Below, piece by piece: positions 1 through 8,781 of a DNA stretch of 64,000 nt. The notes beneath the pieces are model-generated. The model saw nothing but the letters and a program-made list of their open reading frames with translations. It was not told the origin of the DNA and searched no databases. This DNA comes from Bacillota bacterium. GTDB taxonomy: Bacteria > Bacillota > Clostridia > Lachnospirales > Lachnospiraceae. The stretch spans positions 9,453 to 73,452 of the forward strand of contig JAEYJO010000001.1 of NCBI GenBank assembly GCA_023408815.1, in the 5' to 3' direction. The number at the start of each line of letters is the position of its first letter. The first letter of the stretch is position 1. The position numbers and the translations under genes were made by a program.

Positions 1-19
1 GAACACACCTACGGGCAGC

Positions 20-451
20 TCACTGAGAGCCTTTGTTTCCTTTATTGCTGCCATTACCATTTCCTTTGCTTTCTATTATACTCGCCGTTTCTTTAAGGTT
101 CTTCGGCGTATCGGCACCTTGCCCGGAATCATCTTCTCCCTTTTCCCCTCTGCTGCCGAAAAAATAATCGATAAATGCACTTTTTACCCGAATCTGTCCC
201 GGCTTGGCATTACTAAGCTGAGTAAACATATCCTGCCCCGGCAAATCCTCTATAGCTTCTGTATTTCCTATGTCTTCTGCATTTCCTGTACTTCCTGCAT
301 CTTCTGACTTCACTGCATCCTGCACATTACCATATGTATCTACATAAACGACTCGGCATACATCCTGGGTAAAGCACAAGTCAGGATATATCATACCCCA
401 AAATCCCATAGCTGCAAATAGAATCACACCGGTTTCCCATATTTTTTTCAT
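20..451 (-). CDS. Hypothetical membrane-anchored protein, 143 aa
   Basis: Not recognised. Residues about 6-25 are hydrophobic (ETGVILFAAMGFWGMIY) and could be a membrane anchor or uncleaved signal; the rest is polar and acidic, ending in a Gly/Asn/Lys-rich low-complexity tail (GNGNGSNKGNKGSQ). A more ordered stretch around residues 84-100 (QIRVKSAFIDYFFGSRG) is the only part that looks folded. The ATG has a good ribosome binding site, AAGGAGA with 7 nt spacing, and the stop is inside the window, so the gene is complete. It lies 95 nt downstream of the GntR gene on the same strand. The topology suggests a protein acting outside the membrane, but no function can be assigned. Confidence 0.6.
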   Translation of the reverse strand: MKKIWETGVILFAAMGFWGMIYPDLCFTQDVCRVVYVDTYGNVQDAVKSEDAGSTGNAEDIGNTEAIEDLPGQDMFTQLSNAKPGQIRVKSAFIDYFFGSRGEKGEDDSGQGADTPKNLKETASIIESKGNGNGSNKGNKGSQ

Positions 452-546
452 CAGGCTTCTCCTTACTCCGTTCCGCTTCGTCCGTTTGCGGAACCTTACT
501 AAAAGAAGTCTGCCCTCATTTTTCCGGCCTTATTCCATATGTCCTC

Positions 547-1230
547 TTATTTCTGCTTGTTCTCCAGTCGTATCTGCTTGATAATGGAGGACTCCTGATT
601 GTCTATATGAAGCTTTGCCGCTCTCGCCGCCGCCTCACAGTTCTTGTTCAGAATGCTTTCGTATATTATTCTATGCTCCTCTATCAGCTTTTCATGCTGG
701 CTTTTATCCTTAATATACTCAAAGCGGTAACGATACATCTGCTCCGCCAGATTATTCACAAGCTGTACCAGTCTTTGATTGCCGGTGGCCGCCACGATGA
801 TGTCATGAAGAGCCACATCAGCCTTGGCTATCACCGCCACGTCCTTTTGCTGAGTCGCCTTCTCAAACTCCGCGCAGGCCTCCTTGAGATGATCCATTTC
901 CGCGTCCGTAATTCTTGTACAAGCCAGTTCCGCGCAAAGCGCATCCAGCGCGCGGCGCACCTCCAAAACGTCCTTCAGGCTCTTCTCCGTAATCTGCGCC
1001 ACCTCAGCCCCTCTTCTGGGGATCATCGTGACCAGGCCTTCCAGCTCCAGCTTGCGGATCGCCTCCCGTATCGGAGTCCTGCTGACACCAAGTTTATTTG
1101 CCAGATGAATCTCCATCAGCCGCTCTCCCGGCTTCAGCTCACCGGTGAGAATCGCCTTTCTAAGCGTGTTGAACACCACGTCTCTAAGCGGCAGAAATTC
1201 ATCCATATTTACCTGAAAATTTTCGCCCAT
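547..1230 (-). CDS. GntR-family transcriptional regulator, FCD (FadR) subfamily
   Basis: A DNA-binding repressor or activator of the FadR type. The N-terminal winged helix (about residues 12-78) contains the typical recognition segment LGVSRTPIREAIRKLELEGL. The C-terminal all-helical FCD domain (about 88-215) carries an Asp/His pattern (DVALHDIIVAATGN and EEHRIIYESI) that in this family usually binds a metal and a small carboxylate effector. At 227 aa it has normal family length. The gene shares a strand with ispE, 63 nt downstream of it, and precedes the small membrane protein. No adjacent metabolic operon reveals its ligand. The start is the first ATG in frame; its ribosome binding site is weak (AAAGG, rather far away), so a start a few codons later is possible. 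Confidence 0.88.
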   Translation of the reverse strand: MGENFQVNMDEFLPLRDVVFNTLRKAILTGELKPGERLMEIHLANKLGVSRTPIREAIRKLELEGLVTMIPRRGAEVAQITEKSLKDVLEVRRALDALCAELACTRITDAEMDHLKEACAEFEKATQQKDVAVIAKADVALHDIIVAATGNQRLVQLVNNLAEQMYRYRFEYIKDKSQHEKLIEEHRIIYESILNKNCEAAARAAKLHIDNQESSIIKQIRLENKQK

Positions 1231-1293
1231 ACAATACCATACCTTTCATACTAACCCCATTATCTCGTGTCCAGTCGTTAAAAATAGTACCTT

Positions 1294-2166
1294 TTATTCT
1301 CCTGCATTTACCGGAACAGTGACAAATACCTGCTTTGCCAGCCCTGCCCGCTCCAGCGCCCCCTGCGCCTCATACGCCCGTTCTTTGGAATCATATATTC
1401 CGAATACCGTAGGTCCGCTGCCGCTCATCAATGCGTTCAGCGCCCCCTGCGCCTTCATAAAATCCTTGATTTCCTCCACTTGAGGATATTTTTTCACCGT
1501 TACTGTTTCCAGCACGTTGCCAAGCCTTTCCGCCACGGTCCCCAAATCCTTATTGCTAAGAGCGCCCATCATACCGTCAATATCCGGATGATATTCCAAA
1601 CGATCCGCATGTAAATTCTCATAAACGAACTTGGTGGATACGTCGATGTCCGGCTTGGCAATCAGCAAAAAGCAGTCGGGCATGCCGGGCAAATCCGAAA
1701 GAATCTCTCCGATCCCTTCCGCTAACGCCGTTCCTCCCTTTATACAGTACGGAACATCCGCCCCTATTCTCACCGCCAGCACGCACATTTCTTCTATGGA
1801 CAGACCTAAGGAAAACATCTCATTCATTCCATGGAAAACTGCCGCCGCGTCGGTGCTGCCTCCGGCCATCCCCGCTGCCATGGGAATCCGCTTCTCAAGC
1901 GCGATGTGTACACCCTGCCGGATACCATATGTATCCATAAGAAGCTTTGCCGCCTTATAAATCAAATTGCTCTCGTCTCCCGGAAGCTCTTCTTTATCCG
2001 TAACGACCGCTATGCCTGCTTCTTCGTGCCTCGTGAAGATCAGTGTATCGTACAGACCTACCGACTGCATGATCATCCTCACTTCATGATAGCCATCCTC
2101 TCTTCGCCTCAGCACGTCCAGACCCAAATTAATTTTGGCATAAGCTTTTCTCGTTATCTTATCCAT
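1294..2166 (-). CDS. ispE: 4-diphosphocytidyl-2-C-methyl-D-erythritol kinase
   Basis: Phosphorylates the 2-hydroxyl of CDP-methylerythritol with ATP in the non-mevalonate isoprenoid pathway; cytosolic GHMP kinase. Visible signatures are the N-terminal substrate region AYAKINLGLDVLRRREDGYH, the GHMP ATP loop PMAAGMAGGSTDAAAV near residue 100, and the C-terminal SGSGPTVFGIY motif. The chosen start gives 290 aa, the normal size, beginning MDKITRKAYAKINLG. The reading frame stays open 11 codons further upstream, but that earlier ATG would lie almost on the transcription start predicted from the promoter at 2208-2236, so the internal ATG is preferred. Probably co-transcribed with the GntR gene behind it. 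Confidence 0.95.
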   Translation of the reverse strand: MDKITRKAYAKINLGLDVLRRREDGYHEVRMIMQSVGLYDTLIFTRHEEAGIAVVTDKEELPGDESNLIYKAAKLLMDTYGIRQGVHIALEKRIPMAAGMAGGSTDAAAVFHGMNEMFSLGLSIEEMCVLAVRIGADVPYCIKGGTALAEGIGEILSDLPGMPDCFLLIAKPDIDVSTKFVYENLHADRLEYHPDIDGMMGALSNKDLGTVAERLGNVLETVTVKKYPQVEEIKDFMKAQGALNALMSGSGPTVFGIYDSKERAYEAQGALERAGLAKQVFVTVPVNAGE

Positions 2167-2207
2167 ATTGTACCCCGTTTGCATTTTGTATACATTCAAT
2201 GTACTTA

Positions 2208-2236
2208 ATTATATACAATATAAGAGGAAAAATCAA
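2208..2236 (-). promoter_or_regulatory. Sigma-A type promoter of ispE
   Basis: On the minus strand a -35 TTGATT (2231-2236) and a -10 TATAAT (2208-2213) are separated by 17 nt. Transcription would start near 2201 and give a leader of about 35 nt before the chosen ispE ATG. Confidence 0.6.
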
Positions 2237-2353
2237 TGTAAGCACTAATTAAATAACTATAAACTGACGATATATATTGCAAAACCAGGAAAACATTTTT
2301 AGTCGGATTATAAACACTTAATGACAACGCATATGACCAAGGAGGGTTTAGAG

Positions 2354-2944
2354 ATGGGCGTAAATGGAATTACAAACGGTATGAGCACCGCGGATGCTTA
2401 TGGTACATATAGCTCAGCCAAAAAGAGCAGCGATACGGAAGCTGTAAAAGAAGAAAATACAAGCGGAGTAATTTATGAATCCTCCGCAGCTACGGAGACG
2501 GCATCCAAAAAAGTTTATAAACAGGACACCGCTCTTGTCGCCAAATTAAAAGCGGATGCAGATGCCCGCACCGCACAGTTTAAGAGTCTTGTAGAGCAGA
2601 TAATTGTTAATCAGGGCAAGACCCTGGGAAAAACGGACAGCATTTGGAGCTTTCTCGCAAGCGGAGATTTCACAGTAGACGCTGCAACGAAGGCACAGGC
2701 GCAGGCCGACATCGCCGAAGACGGATACTGGGGCGTGGAACAGACCTCCAGCCGCATCATAGATTTCGCAACAGCTTTGACCGGGGGCGATCCCGACAAA
2801 ATAGAAGCTATGAGAGACGCCTTCAAAAAGGGCTTCGAACAGGCTACGAAGACATGGGGAGACAAGCTTCCTGATATCAGTCAGAAAACTTATCAGGCTG
2901 TCATGGACAAATTCGATAAGCTCGCAGAGGCTGCAAGCGCTTAA
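2354..2944 (+). CDS. Hypothetical protein, 196 aa, resembling DUF5610-type proteins
   Basis: Function unknown. The start is fixed by AAGGAGGG at 2339-2346, 7 nt before an ATG (MGVNGITNGMSTADAYG); an earlier in-frame ATG at 2321 has no such site. The first 60 residues are Ser/Thr/Glu-rich and look disordered. The rest is helical, with a conserved-looking block EDGYWGVEQTSSRIIDFATA and a C-terminal segment GDKLPDISQKTYQAVMDKFD. This block reminds me of the DUF5610 family, judged from memory only. There is no signal peptide or membrane segment. It is a single-gene unit, divergent from ispE and closed by a bidirectional terminator. Confidence 0.65.
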   Translation: MGVNGITNGMSTADAYGTYSSAKKSSDTEAVKEENTSGVIYESSAATETASKKVYKQDTALVAKLKADADARTAQFKSLVEQIIVNQGKTLGKTDSIWSFLASGDFTVDAATKAQAQADIAEDGYWGVEQTSSRIIDFATALTGGDPDKIEAMRDAFKKGFEQATKTWGDKLPDISQKTYQAVMDKFDKLAEAASA

Positions 2945-2960
2945 AACTAAATAGTCAGCA

Positions 2961-2997
2961 AAAAAAGGGAAAGCATGTAAAACGTTCTTTCCCTTTT
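2961..2997. terminator. Bidirectional intrinsic terminator
   Basis: The stem AAAAGGGAAAG (2963-2973) pairs perfectly with CTTTCCCTTTT (2987-2997). A-rich sequence precedes it and T-rich sequence follows, so it can end both the 196-aa gene (plus) and the DUF3794-LysM gene (minus). Confidence 0.8.
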
Positions 2998-3010
2998 CTA
3001 ATTTTATCTT

Positions 3011-4573
3011 CTATTTTGAAATCCCCTTTACAATGAGCAGCTTATCGCCTGCCTTAATATCGTCCGTAGCCATTTCGTTGGTTTCCTTAATCTGGGAAAT
3101 CGGCACATAATACCTCTTGCCTACATCCCAAAGACTGTCGCCTTCCTTCGCCACATAGATTACAATACTGGGAAGTTCGTTCAGTTTATCCATATTCAGC
3201 TCTGAGACGGCAACGTCCGTCACAATATCCTCCGTCTTTTGGTCGAAGGCGATTCCCTTAAACGAAACCACTGCCTTAATGTCCACCTCATCGCTGTCTA
3301 CCATAGCGACCGACAGTTGTTCTATTCCCGCATTTACTTTATAAGAAGAGTTTTCATTAATACCCGGCACTTCCAGTACATGGCTGAAGGGGAATACTCC
3401 CTTCACAAAACCGTAAGGTACCTTGCTGTCGCTGCTCAAATACAACGTTTGTACGTTTAAAATGCCCTTGACCTGAATGCCGTTTTCCACGATTTCTTTA
3501 TTCTCTATCCTGGCCTGTGCATCGCTGTGAAGAAGCTGGAGCATATGCGTATCCGATCCTTGCAGCTTCATTCTGTCGCTTACCTTGATCTTACCTGCGG
3601 GTCTTCCAAGGAATCCCTTGAACTGCGCCGGTCTGGTTACCGCTTCCACTTCTTTTACTACGCCGTAAATGCCGGAAAGAATATCAAGCCTGGATTCCTC
3701 ATAGACATCGATGTCCAAATCCAGAACGACCTCCACACCTAATATTCTTTGCTCGCCGTCGAAGTCGGGGCGTATTTCCACCTCTATATGACCTATGGAA
3801 TATTCCACATCTCCAATCATTCCCTCTTCGCATCCGCTGCACTCTATCATACCGTTGAAGGGTACTGTGGTTGCAAATGCCCTGACCGGATTCTCTTCTC
3901 CCTCTCCCTCATATAAGAAGAATGCGTGAAGGTCACCTTGTACCGAGAGCTTACCCTCTCCTGCCCGGAACTCCACATTATCCACATCGATACCCTGCCA
4001 TATGATCTGGAAAATATTCGGATAGTTCTGAGGCAGCTCCAACTCTTCCTTGATACGGAAAATATCTCTTTTTTTCACGGTCATTTGCAGAACTTCAAGG
4101 GGCTTTTTCCTATATTCCACCGGCTCCTCGTGATACAGATCCACCGCAGTCTCTTCATCGCACATCGCCTCCGAAAGAAACTTAAAGGAAACGAGTGCCT
4201 GAACACTCAGCTTTCTGGAATTGATAAGTCCGATGGTCATATCCTCCATATCCCATTTCACTTTCACGCTGTCTCCGCTTTGAACCCCATCCATATATAT
4301 CTGCTCTTCAAAAGGAATGCTGCCTTCCATACAGCACGGTATCGTATTGTCCCCTTCGGGCAGATACATTACCGCGAATTTCAGCTTCCCTTTTACTGTC
4401 ACATGGTCCTCCGTCGCCTTTACCTCATCCAAACACACGCTTCCTCTATCATAAATCAGCTTGCTCACATCCGGTTTGGAATCTGAGATATTAACGTCGT
4501 CTTCTAACGTAATCTGTGTGGCTGCCTGACCCTTGATGCGGTCCATATGTATATTTTTCCTTACTAACTCCAC
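3011..4573 (-). CDS. DUF3794 (SPOCS) and LysM domain protein, spore-associated
   Basis: A 520-aa protein with two SPOCS/DUF3794 regions (about residues 30-125 and 335-440) and a C-terminal LysM (about 472-516; VIYVAKEGDSLWDVGKRYY ... GDKLLIV). DUF3794 with LysM is known from clostridial spore-envelope and cortex-associated proteins; LysM binds glycan, so a structural or localising role at the spore surface is inferred. There is no signal peptide, consistent with mother-cell synthesis. It is a single-gene unit between a terminator and the chemoreceptor gene. The upstream region holds a perfect short palindrome (4604-4620) and a possible but unproven sporulation-type promoter. Confidence 0.85.
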   Translation of the reverse strand: MELVRKNIHMDRIKGQAATQITLEDDVNISDSKPDVSKLIYDRGSVCLDEVKATEDHVTVKGKLKFAVMYLPEGDNTIPCCMEGSIPFEEQIYMDGVQSGDSVKVKWDMEDMTIGLINSRKLSVQALVSFKFLSEAMCDEETAVDLYHEEPVEYRKKPLEVLQMTVKKRDIFRIKEELELPQNYPNIFQIIWQGIDVDNVEFRAGEGKLSVQGDLHAFFLYEGEGEENPVRAFATTVPFNGMIECSGCEEGMIGDVEYSIGHIEVEIRPDFDGEQRILGVEVVLDLDIDVYEESRLDILSGIYGVVKEVEAVTRPAQFKGFLGRPAGKIKVSDRMKLQGSDTHMLQLLHSDAQARIENKEIVENGIQVKGILNVQTLYLSSDSKVPYGFVKGVFPFSHVLEVPGINENSSYKVNAGIEQLSVAMVDSDEVDIKAVVSFKGIAFDQKTEDIVTDVAVSELNMDKLNELPSIVIYVAKEGDSLWDVGKRYYVPISQIKETNEMATDDIKAGDKLLIVKGISK

Positions 4574-4603
4574 AAAAATACCTCCGTATCGCTTCGATTA
4601 CCA

Positions 4604-4620
4604 TTATCAAACTTTGATAA
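4604..4620. repeat. 17-bp perfect palindrome upstream of the DUF3794-LysM gene
   Basis: TTATCAAACTTTGATAA, two 8-bp arms around one central base, about 30 nt before the gene's start. The size and position fit an operator half-site pair, but no regulator is identified. Confidence 0.45.
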
Positions 4621-4694
4621 AGTTTACTTATAGTAATTGTATTACGCACGGAGGTCATTTATTCCGGTTATTTTTATTGCTTCCGCCAGTCTCT

Positions 4695-6776
4695 CTAAAC
4701 CTTAAACTGACCCATCAGACCGCTCATTTCCTCTGATTTCCTCTGCAGGCGTTCCGATCTTTCCGCCAATTGGTTCAGTACCTCTCTCTGGTTTTTAATA
4801 GTCCCTGTGACTGCCTGGGTAGATGCCGCCACCTGTTCCGAAAATGCCGATATGCTTGTTATGGATTTCACCATCTGATCTCTGCTGCCTCCCATACTCT
4901 CCAAGTCTTCCAATATGATCTGGAATCCTCTTAGCAGCTCTCCGATACATCTATCCATCCGGGTAAATATATGATTCGTTTCTTCTAACGATACCTTCTG
5001 TATATTTACGATACCTTCTGCCTTTTCCGCCGATCTGGTAGCTTCCGCCGTCATCTTATCCGTTTGATCTATAATATTCTTTATTTCATTTCCGGCTGCC
5101 ATGGACTGATCTGCCAGCTTTCGTATTTCCTCTGCGACCACTGCGAAGCCTTTCCCCTGCATACCGGCACGGGCCGCTTCTATGGAAGCATTCAGCGACA
5201 GCAGATTCGTCTGCGCGGCTATTTCATTTATGGTATTTACTATGCCGCCTATATTTTCCGACTGTTTGCGTACCCTCAGTATATTTTCCACCAATTCTTT
5301 TGTTACATCTATCGTATCGTTTGACTTCTCGTTCAGGTTATTTATTTTCTGCCTGCCCTCGGTCAGCGACCCCATAACCTCATCCGCATTTTGGTTCATA
5401 TGCTCGGTATTCTCACATATGCTCTGGATCTGTTCGGTAAAATCGGACATCTGTACCATACAATGCTCCGTATCCTCTGCCTGAGAAGAAGCTCCCGCCG
5501 ATACCTCATCCATGGTCGCCGCTATATCCTGAATCGCTGTCACCACTATATCAGAAGTCTCATTAACCTTCCTTACCGACATTGCTACTTCTTCCTCAAA
5601 ACCGGTCAGTTCTCCAATCAGTTCACGAACACATCCTCCCATATGGTTAATAGAGTCCGCAAGTGTATGAAACTCGTCCTTTCTTCTTGTGGAAACCGAC
5701 TGGGTAAAATCTCCCCCCGACATTTTCTCAAGGAACCGCCTGATATTCTTAATCTCCTTACCGATACCCGTGGATATACCGATTCCCAAAGCCAGGGCCA
5801 CAACAACGGCGATAGCGACGAAGGCAACCGTAACCGTACGGATATGTGAGACTTCACTGACAATACGTTCCATGGGAATCAAAGCGCATACCTTCATTCC
5901 CGTCTCGCCGATATCAGAATATGTAAACAGATGCTTTTCCCCATCATACTCCACAAAACCGCTTTTCTGCCCCTCTGCGGCGGCAGCCGTATATTCTGCA
6001 AATATTCTCTCGCCGTCGGGCAGCGGCTCCGTATTCATCTGTCCCTCTGTCCACGTTTCCTTCACCAGTATTTCCCTGCCGTCAGGCGTTACGATCCCTT
6101 TCATGCTGCCTTCCCCGAAATTCATAGTGCCCAGCGCTTCTTCCATGAAATCCTTGCTGATATCCGCTACAATTACACCTGTCTTATCCGCAAACCTGGT
6201 CACATAGGAACACGCATACTTTTCTCTTTGATATCCAAGCTGTTCGTCAATATAATCATGGTAACCAATCCATGTATTTGCCGTCTTACCATCCTCAAAA
6301 ACCTTTACAGACTCTGTATTCATGAATTCCTCATAAGCATTATCCGGTAAAAGTCTTGTCTGAGTAGTGCTGATCACACACTTTCCCTTTTCTGCAAAAA
6401 TAAAATAGTCCCCCATATGTTTCAGCGTTACCTGCGAAACACTCATACTCAGCAACAGATTGTTATATGCCTGTATGCCCTCAGATGTATTATGTTCGTA
6501 ATACTTGGAATAATAATCCTGAAGGTCTTTATCCATGAGCATTTCCGTCATTTTCGATTTCGTCGTATCGCATACCAGGGTCAGATACAGATCCATTGCC
6601 GCCATCGTCGCTTGCGCAGACTCCTCATATTTTTCCGTCACAACGTTGGAAGCAGTACGGTATGATACCGCTCCCAATAAAATAATGAGGATGACAGGTA
6701 TGCAGAAAGCCTTCATAAGAGATGCCGCAATTCCTTTTTTCTTTCCTGCGTTCCTTGCTATCCACTTTTTCTTCAT
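4695..6776 (-). CDS. Methyl-accepting chemotaxis protein with Cache-type sensor
   Basis: Membrane chemoreceptor, 693 aa. Order of parts: transmembrane segment 1 (about 18-40), large extracytoplasmic sensor (about 42-300) of dCache type, transmembrane segment 2 (about 306-332), HAMP (about 330-385), then the cytoplasmic signalling coiled coil (about 400-690). The coiled coil contains the highly conserved hairpin tip AAQTNLLSLNASIEAARAG near residue 535, which contacts CheW and CheA. The sensor ligand cannot be read from sequence; Cache domains usually bind small metabolites such as amino acids or organic acids. No che genes are nearby, so this is an orphan receptor gene transcribed alone. Confidence 0.93.
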   Translation of the reverse strand: MKKKWIARNAGKKKGIAASLMKAFCIPVILIILLGAVSYRTASNVVTEKYEESAQATMAAMDLYLTLVCDTTKSKMTEMLMDKDLQDYYSKYYEHNTSEGIQAYNNLLLSMSVSQVTLKHMGDYFIFAEKGKCVISTTQTRLLPDNAYEEFMNTESVKVFEDGKTANTWIGYHDYIDEQLGYQREKYACSYVTRFADKTGVIVADISKDFMEEALGTMNFGEGSMKGIVTPDGREILVKETWTEGQMNTEPLPDGERIFAEYTAAAAEGQKSGFVEYDGEKHLFTYSDIGETGMKVCALIPMERIVSEVSHIRTVTVAFVAIAVVVALALGIGISTGIGKEIKNIRRFLEKMSGGDFTQSVSTRRKDEFHTLADSINHMGGCVRELIGELTGFEEEVAMSVRKVNETSDIVVTAIQDIAATMDEVSAGASSQAEDTEHCMVQMSDFTEQIQSICENTEHMNQNADEVMGSLTEGRQKINNLNEKSNDTIDVTKELVENILRVRKQSENIGGIVNTINEIAAQTNLLSLNASIEAARAGMQGKGFAVVAEEIRKLADQSMAAGNEIKNIIDQTDKMTAEATRSAEKAEGIVNIQKVSLEETNHIFTRMDRCIGELLRGFQIILEDLESMGGSRDQMVKSITSISAFSEQVAASTQAVTGTIKNQREVLNQLAERSERLQRKSEEMSGLMGQFKV

Positions 6777-6889
6777 AACTCCCGTCCTTTCACCCCGTAA
6801 TAAAACTCCATAAATTCAATATAACATTCCAAAAATCGCCATTCTATGCAAAAGTTGCCCGGATTCATCTAAAAATTGCTGAGAACAAA

Positions 6890-6960
6890 AGTATGCTTCG
6901 CACGCGTAGCTATGCTGCACATACATTTTTATGAAATAGAAGCGCTTACCTGTTACATAA
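6890..6960. repeat. Repeat family B, copy 1
   Basis: A stretch starting GAACAAAAG, with a central GCACGCGTAGC and an end CCTGTTACATAAAAA, shared with 23215-23294 and 37646-37713. It directly abuts the pyrD operon terminator, whose T-run reads into it on the minus strand. No coding capacity. Confidence 0.65.
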
Positions 6961-7001
6961 AAATCAGGAGAAGCCTATATTATCAATAGGTTCCTCCTGA
7001 T
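6958..7001 (-). terminator. Intrinsic terminator of the pyrCKD operon
   Basis: Outer stem ATCAGGAG (6963-6970) with CTCCTGAT (6994-7001) and inner stem CCTAT with ATAGG; on the minus strand it is followed by a run of five T (6958-6962). Confidence 0.8.
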
Positions 7002-7024
7002 TATCTATTCTTTATTAATTTCGG

Positions 7025-7927
7025 CTATTCCACGCTGCCAATCAACGAATTGATATCTTCAATCCGATATTTTCTCATATACTCTTCAATGCCTTCTACC
7101 GTCTCCTCCGTCGCATACGGATTCACGAAGTTCATCGCCCCCACTGCCACCGCCGTCGCTCCCGCCAGGAGGAATTCGATGGCATCCTCCGCATCTGCGA
7201 TTCCTCCCATACCGATAATCGGGATTTGCACCGCGTGAGAGGCCTGATAGACCATGCGCACCGCCACCGGCTTGATGGCAGGACCTGAAAGTCCGCCGGT
7301 TTTATTGGCAAGCGCAAAGGTTCTTTTATGGATGTCAATTTTCATTCCGGTAATCGTATTGATCAGGGAAAGAGCATCCGCTCCCGCAGCCTCCGCAGCT
7401 TTCGCCATTTCCGTTATATCCGTCACGTTAGGGCTAAGCTTCATAACCACCGGCTGCTTTGCCTTTTTCTTGATCTGGGACGTGATATCATAGAGGCAGT
7501 CCGCCTTCTGCCCGAAGGCAATCGCGCCTTCCTTCACATTCGGGCAGGAAACATTGATCTCAAGCATATCTACCTCAGAATCCCCAAGGCGTTCCACCAC
7601 TTCCAAATAGTCCTCTACCGTTTTTCCGCAGACATTCACGACGATTTTCGTATCATATTTTTTCAAAAAAGGAACGTCCCTTTGCAGGAATACCTCCACT
7701 CCCGGGTTCTGCAAGCCAATGGCATTCAGCATCCCTCCGTAGGTCTCCGCTATCCGGGGAGTGGGATTCCCTTCCCAGGGAACATTGGCCACACCTTTGG
7801 TCACCACGGCACCCAGCCGGTTCAAATCTACGAACTGTGCATATTCCATGCCCGAGCCGAAGGTCCCTGATGCCGTCATTACCGGATTCTTGAACTCCAC
7901 GCCCGCTATCGTTACTTTTGTATTCAT
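7025..7927 (-). CDS. pyrD: Dihydroorotate dehydrogenase, class 1B catalytic subunit
   Basis: Oxidises dihydroorotate to orotate in pyrimidine synthesis; FMN-containing subunit that passes electrons to PyrK and NAD+. The 300-aa barrel begins MNTKVTIAGVEFKNPVMTAS and carries the class 1 catalytic cysteine in NVSCPNVKEG (near residue 130) and the phosphate-binding IPIIGMGGI and GATAVAVGAM motifs. The frame is open 68 codons further upstream through pyrK, but the ATG at 7927 follows AGGAGG and gives family length. It starts 25 nt after pyrK ends, so translation is probably coupled. Adjacent pyrK shows it is the NAD-linked 1B form. Confidence 0.97.
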   Translation of the reverse strand: MNTKVTIAGVEFKNPVMTASGTFGSGMEYAQFVDLNRLGAVVTKGVANVPWEGNPTPRIAETYGGMLNAIGLQNPGVEVFLQRDVPFLKKYDTKIVVNVCGKTVEDYLEVVERLGDSEVDMLEINVSCPNVKEGAIAFGQKADCLYDITSQIKKKAKQPVVMKLSPNVTDITEMAKAAEAAGADALSLINTITGMKIDIHKRTFALANKTGGLSGPAIKPVAVRMVYQASHAVQIPIIGMGGIADAEDAIEFLLAGATAVAVGAMNFVNPYATEETVEGIEEYMRKYRIEDINSLIGSVE

Positions 7928-7952
7928 TCCATGTCCTCCTTGGCTTTCCCTG

Positions 7953-8744
7953 TCAGATTTCCACATCCCGCGCATCGAATACGGGACCGTCCGCACAGAT
8001 TCTCGCATTATTAACATGGGAATGTTCGTCCCTCTCTTTCGTCCGGCAGACACAGCCCAGGCACACGCCGACTCCGCAGGCCATCCGCTCCTCCAGTGAA
8101 ATGTAAGCCTCGATTCCTTCCGTCTCCGCATACCTTTTTATCGCCCGAAGCATAGGCATCGGGCCGCAGGCCATGATGACATCGGGGCGGATGTTCAAAG
8201 CCGATACTGCATCCAGCACATTTCCCTTTGTTCCGGCGCTGCCGTCCTCCGTCGCCGCATATACCGGCGCATATTCTTCCATATCACTTTTCAGAAAGAG
8301 CTGTCCGTTCCTATAACCTGCGATTACCGTTATCTCCCTGGCCTTGCCTTCGCTCTTCAGGTCCTTGGCAAGCTGTAACATGGGAGGGATCCCAATGCCT
8401 CCGCCCATCAGAACCACCCGTTTTCCTGCCGCTTTCGAAATAGGAAAACCGTTTCCCAGATTCCCCAATATTTTAATATTTCTGCCCGTATGATAAAGGG
8501 ATAATTCTTCCGTTCCTTTCCCTACTACGCGATAGACGATCCGAAGTCTGTTCCCCTCCCTATCCGCTTCGCAGATGCTTATCGGTCTGGGGAGAAGAGT
8601 GCTTTCACTGTGGGGATATATGCAAATAAACTGCCCTGCCTTTGCCGCAGATGCCAAATCGCTCTCTATCCACATATCGTAAATGTCATCGGCTATTTTC
8701 GTCTGTGACAGAACCTTTGTTTTTACTTTTTTCATCTGTTCCAT
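7953..8744 (-). CDS. pyrK: Dihydroorotate dehydrogenase electron-transfer subunit
   Basis: FAD and [2Fe-2S] subunit that moves electrons from PyrD to NAD+. A ferredoxin-reductase-like FAD region (about 5-105) shows the flavin motif LLPRPISI. The NAD-binding domain follows, with VVLMGGGIGIPPMLQLAKDL. At the C-terminus the cluster ligands appear as CGVGVCLGC and a fourth Cys in NARICADGPVF. Length 263 aa is typical. It lies between pyrC and pyrD, all on the minus strand with gaps under 40 nt, forming one operon. Confidence 0.97.
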   Translation of the reverse strand: MEQMKKVKTKVLSQTKIADDIYDMWIESDLASAAKAGQFICIYPHSESTLLPRPISICEADREGNRLRIVYRVVGKGTEELSLYHTGRNIKILGNLGNGFPISKAAGKRVVLMGGGIGIPPMLQLAKDLKSEGKAREITVIAGYRNGQLFLKSDMEEYAPVYAATEDGSAGTKGNVLDAVSALNIRPDVIMACGPMPMLRAIKRYAETEGIEAYISLEERMACGVGVCLGCVCRTKERDEHSHVNNARICADGPVFDARDVEI

Positions 8745-8781
8745 TGCTCTTTATCCTTTCAAAATTTGATATATCATCCGT

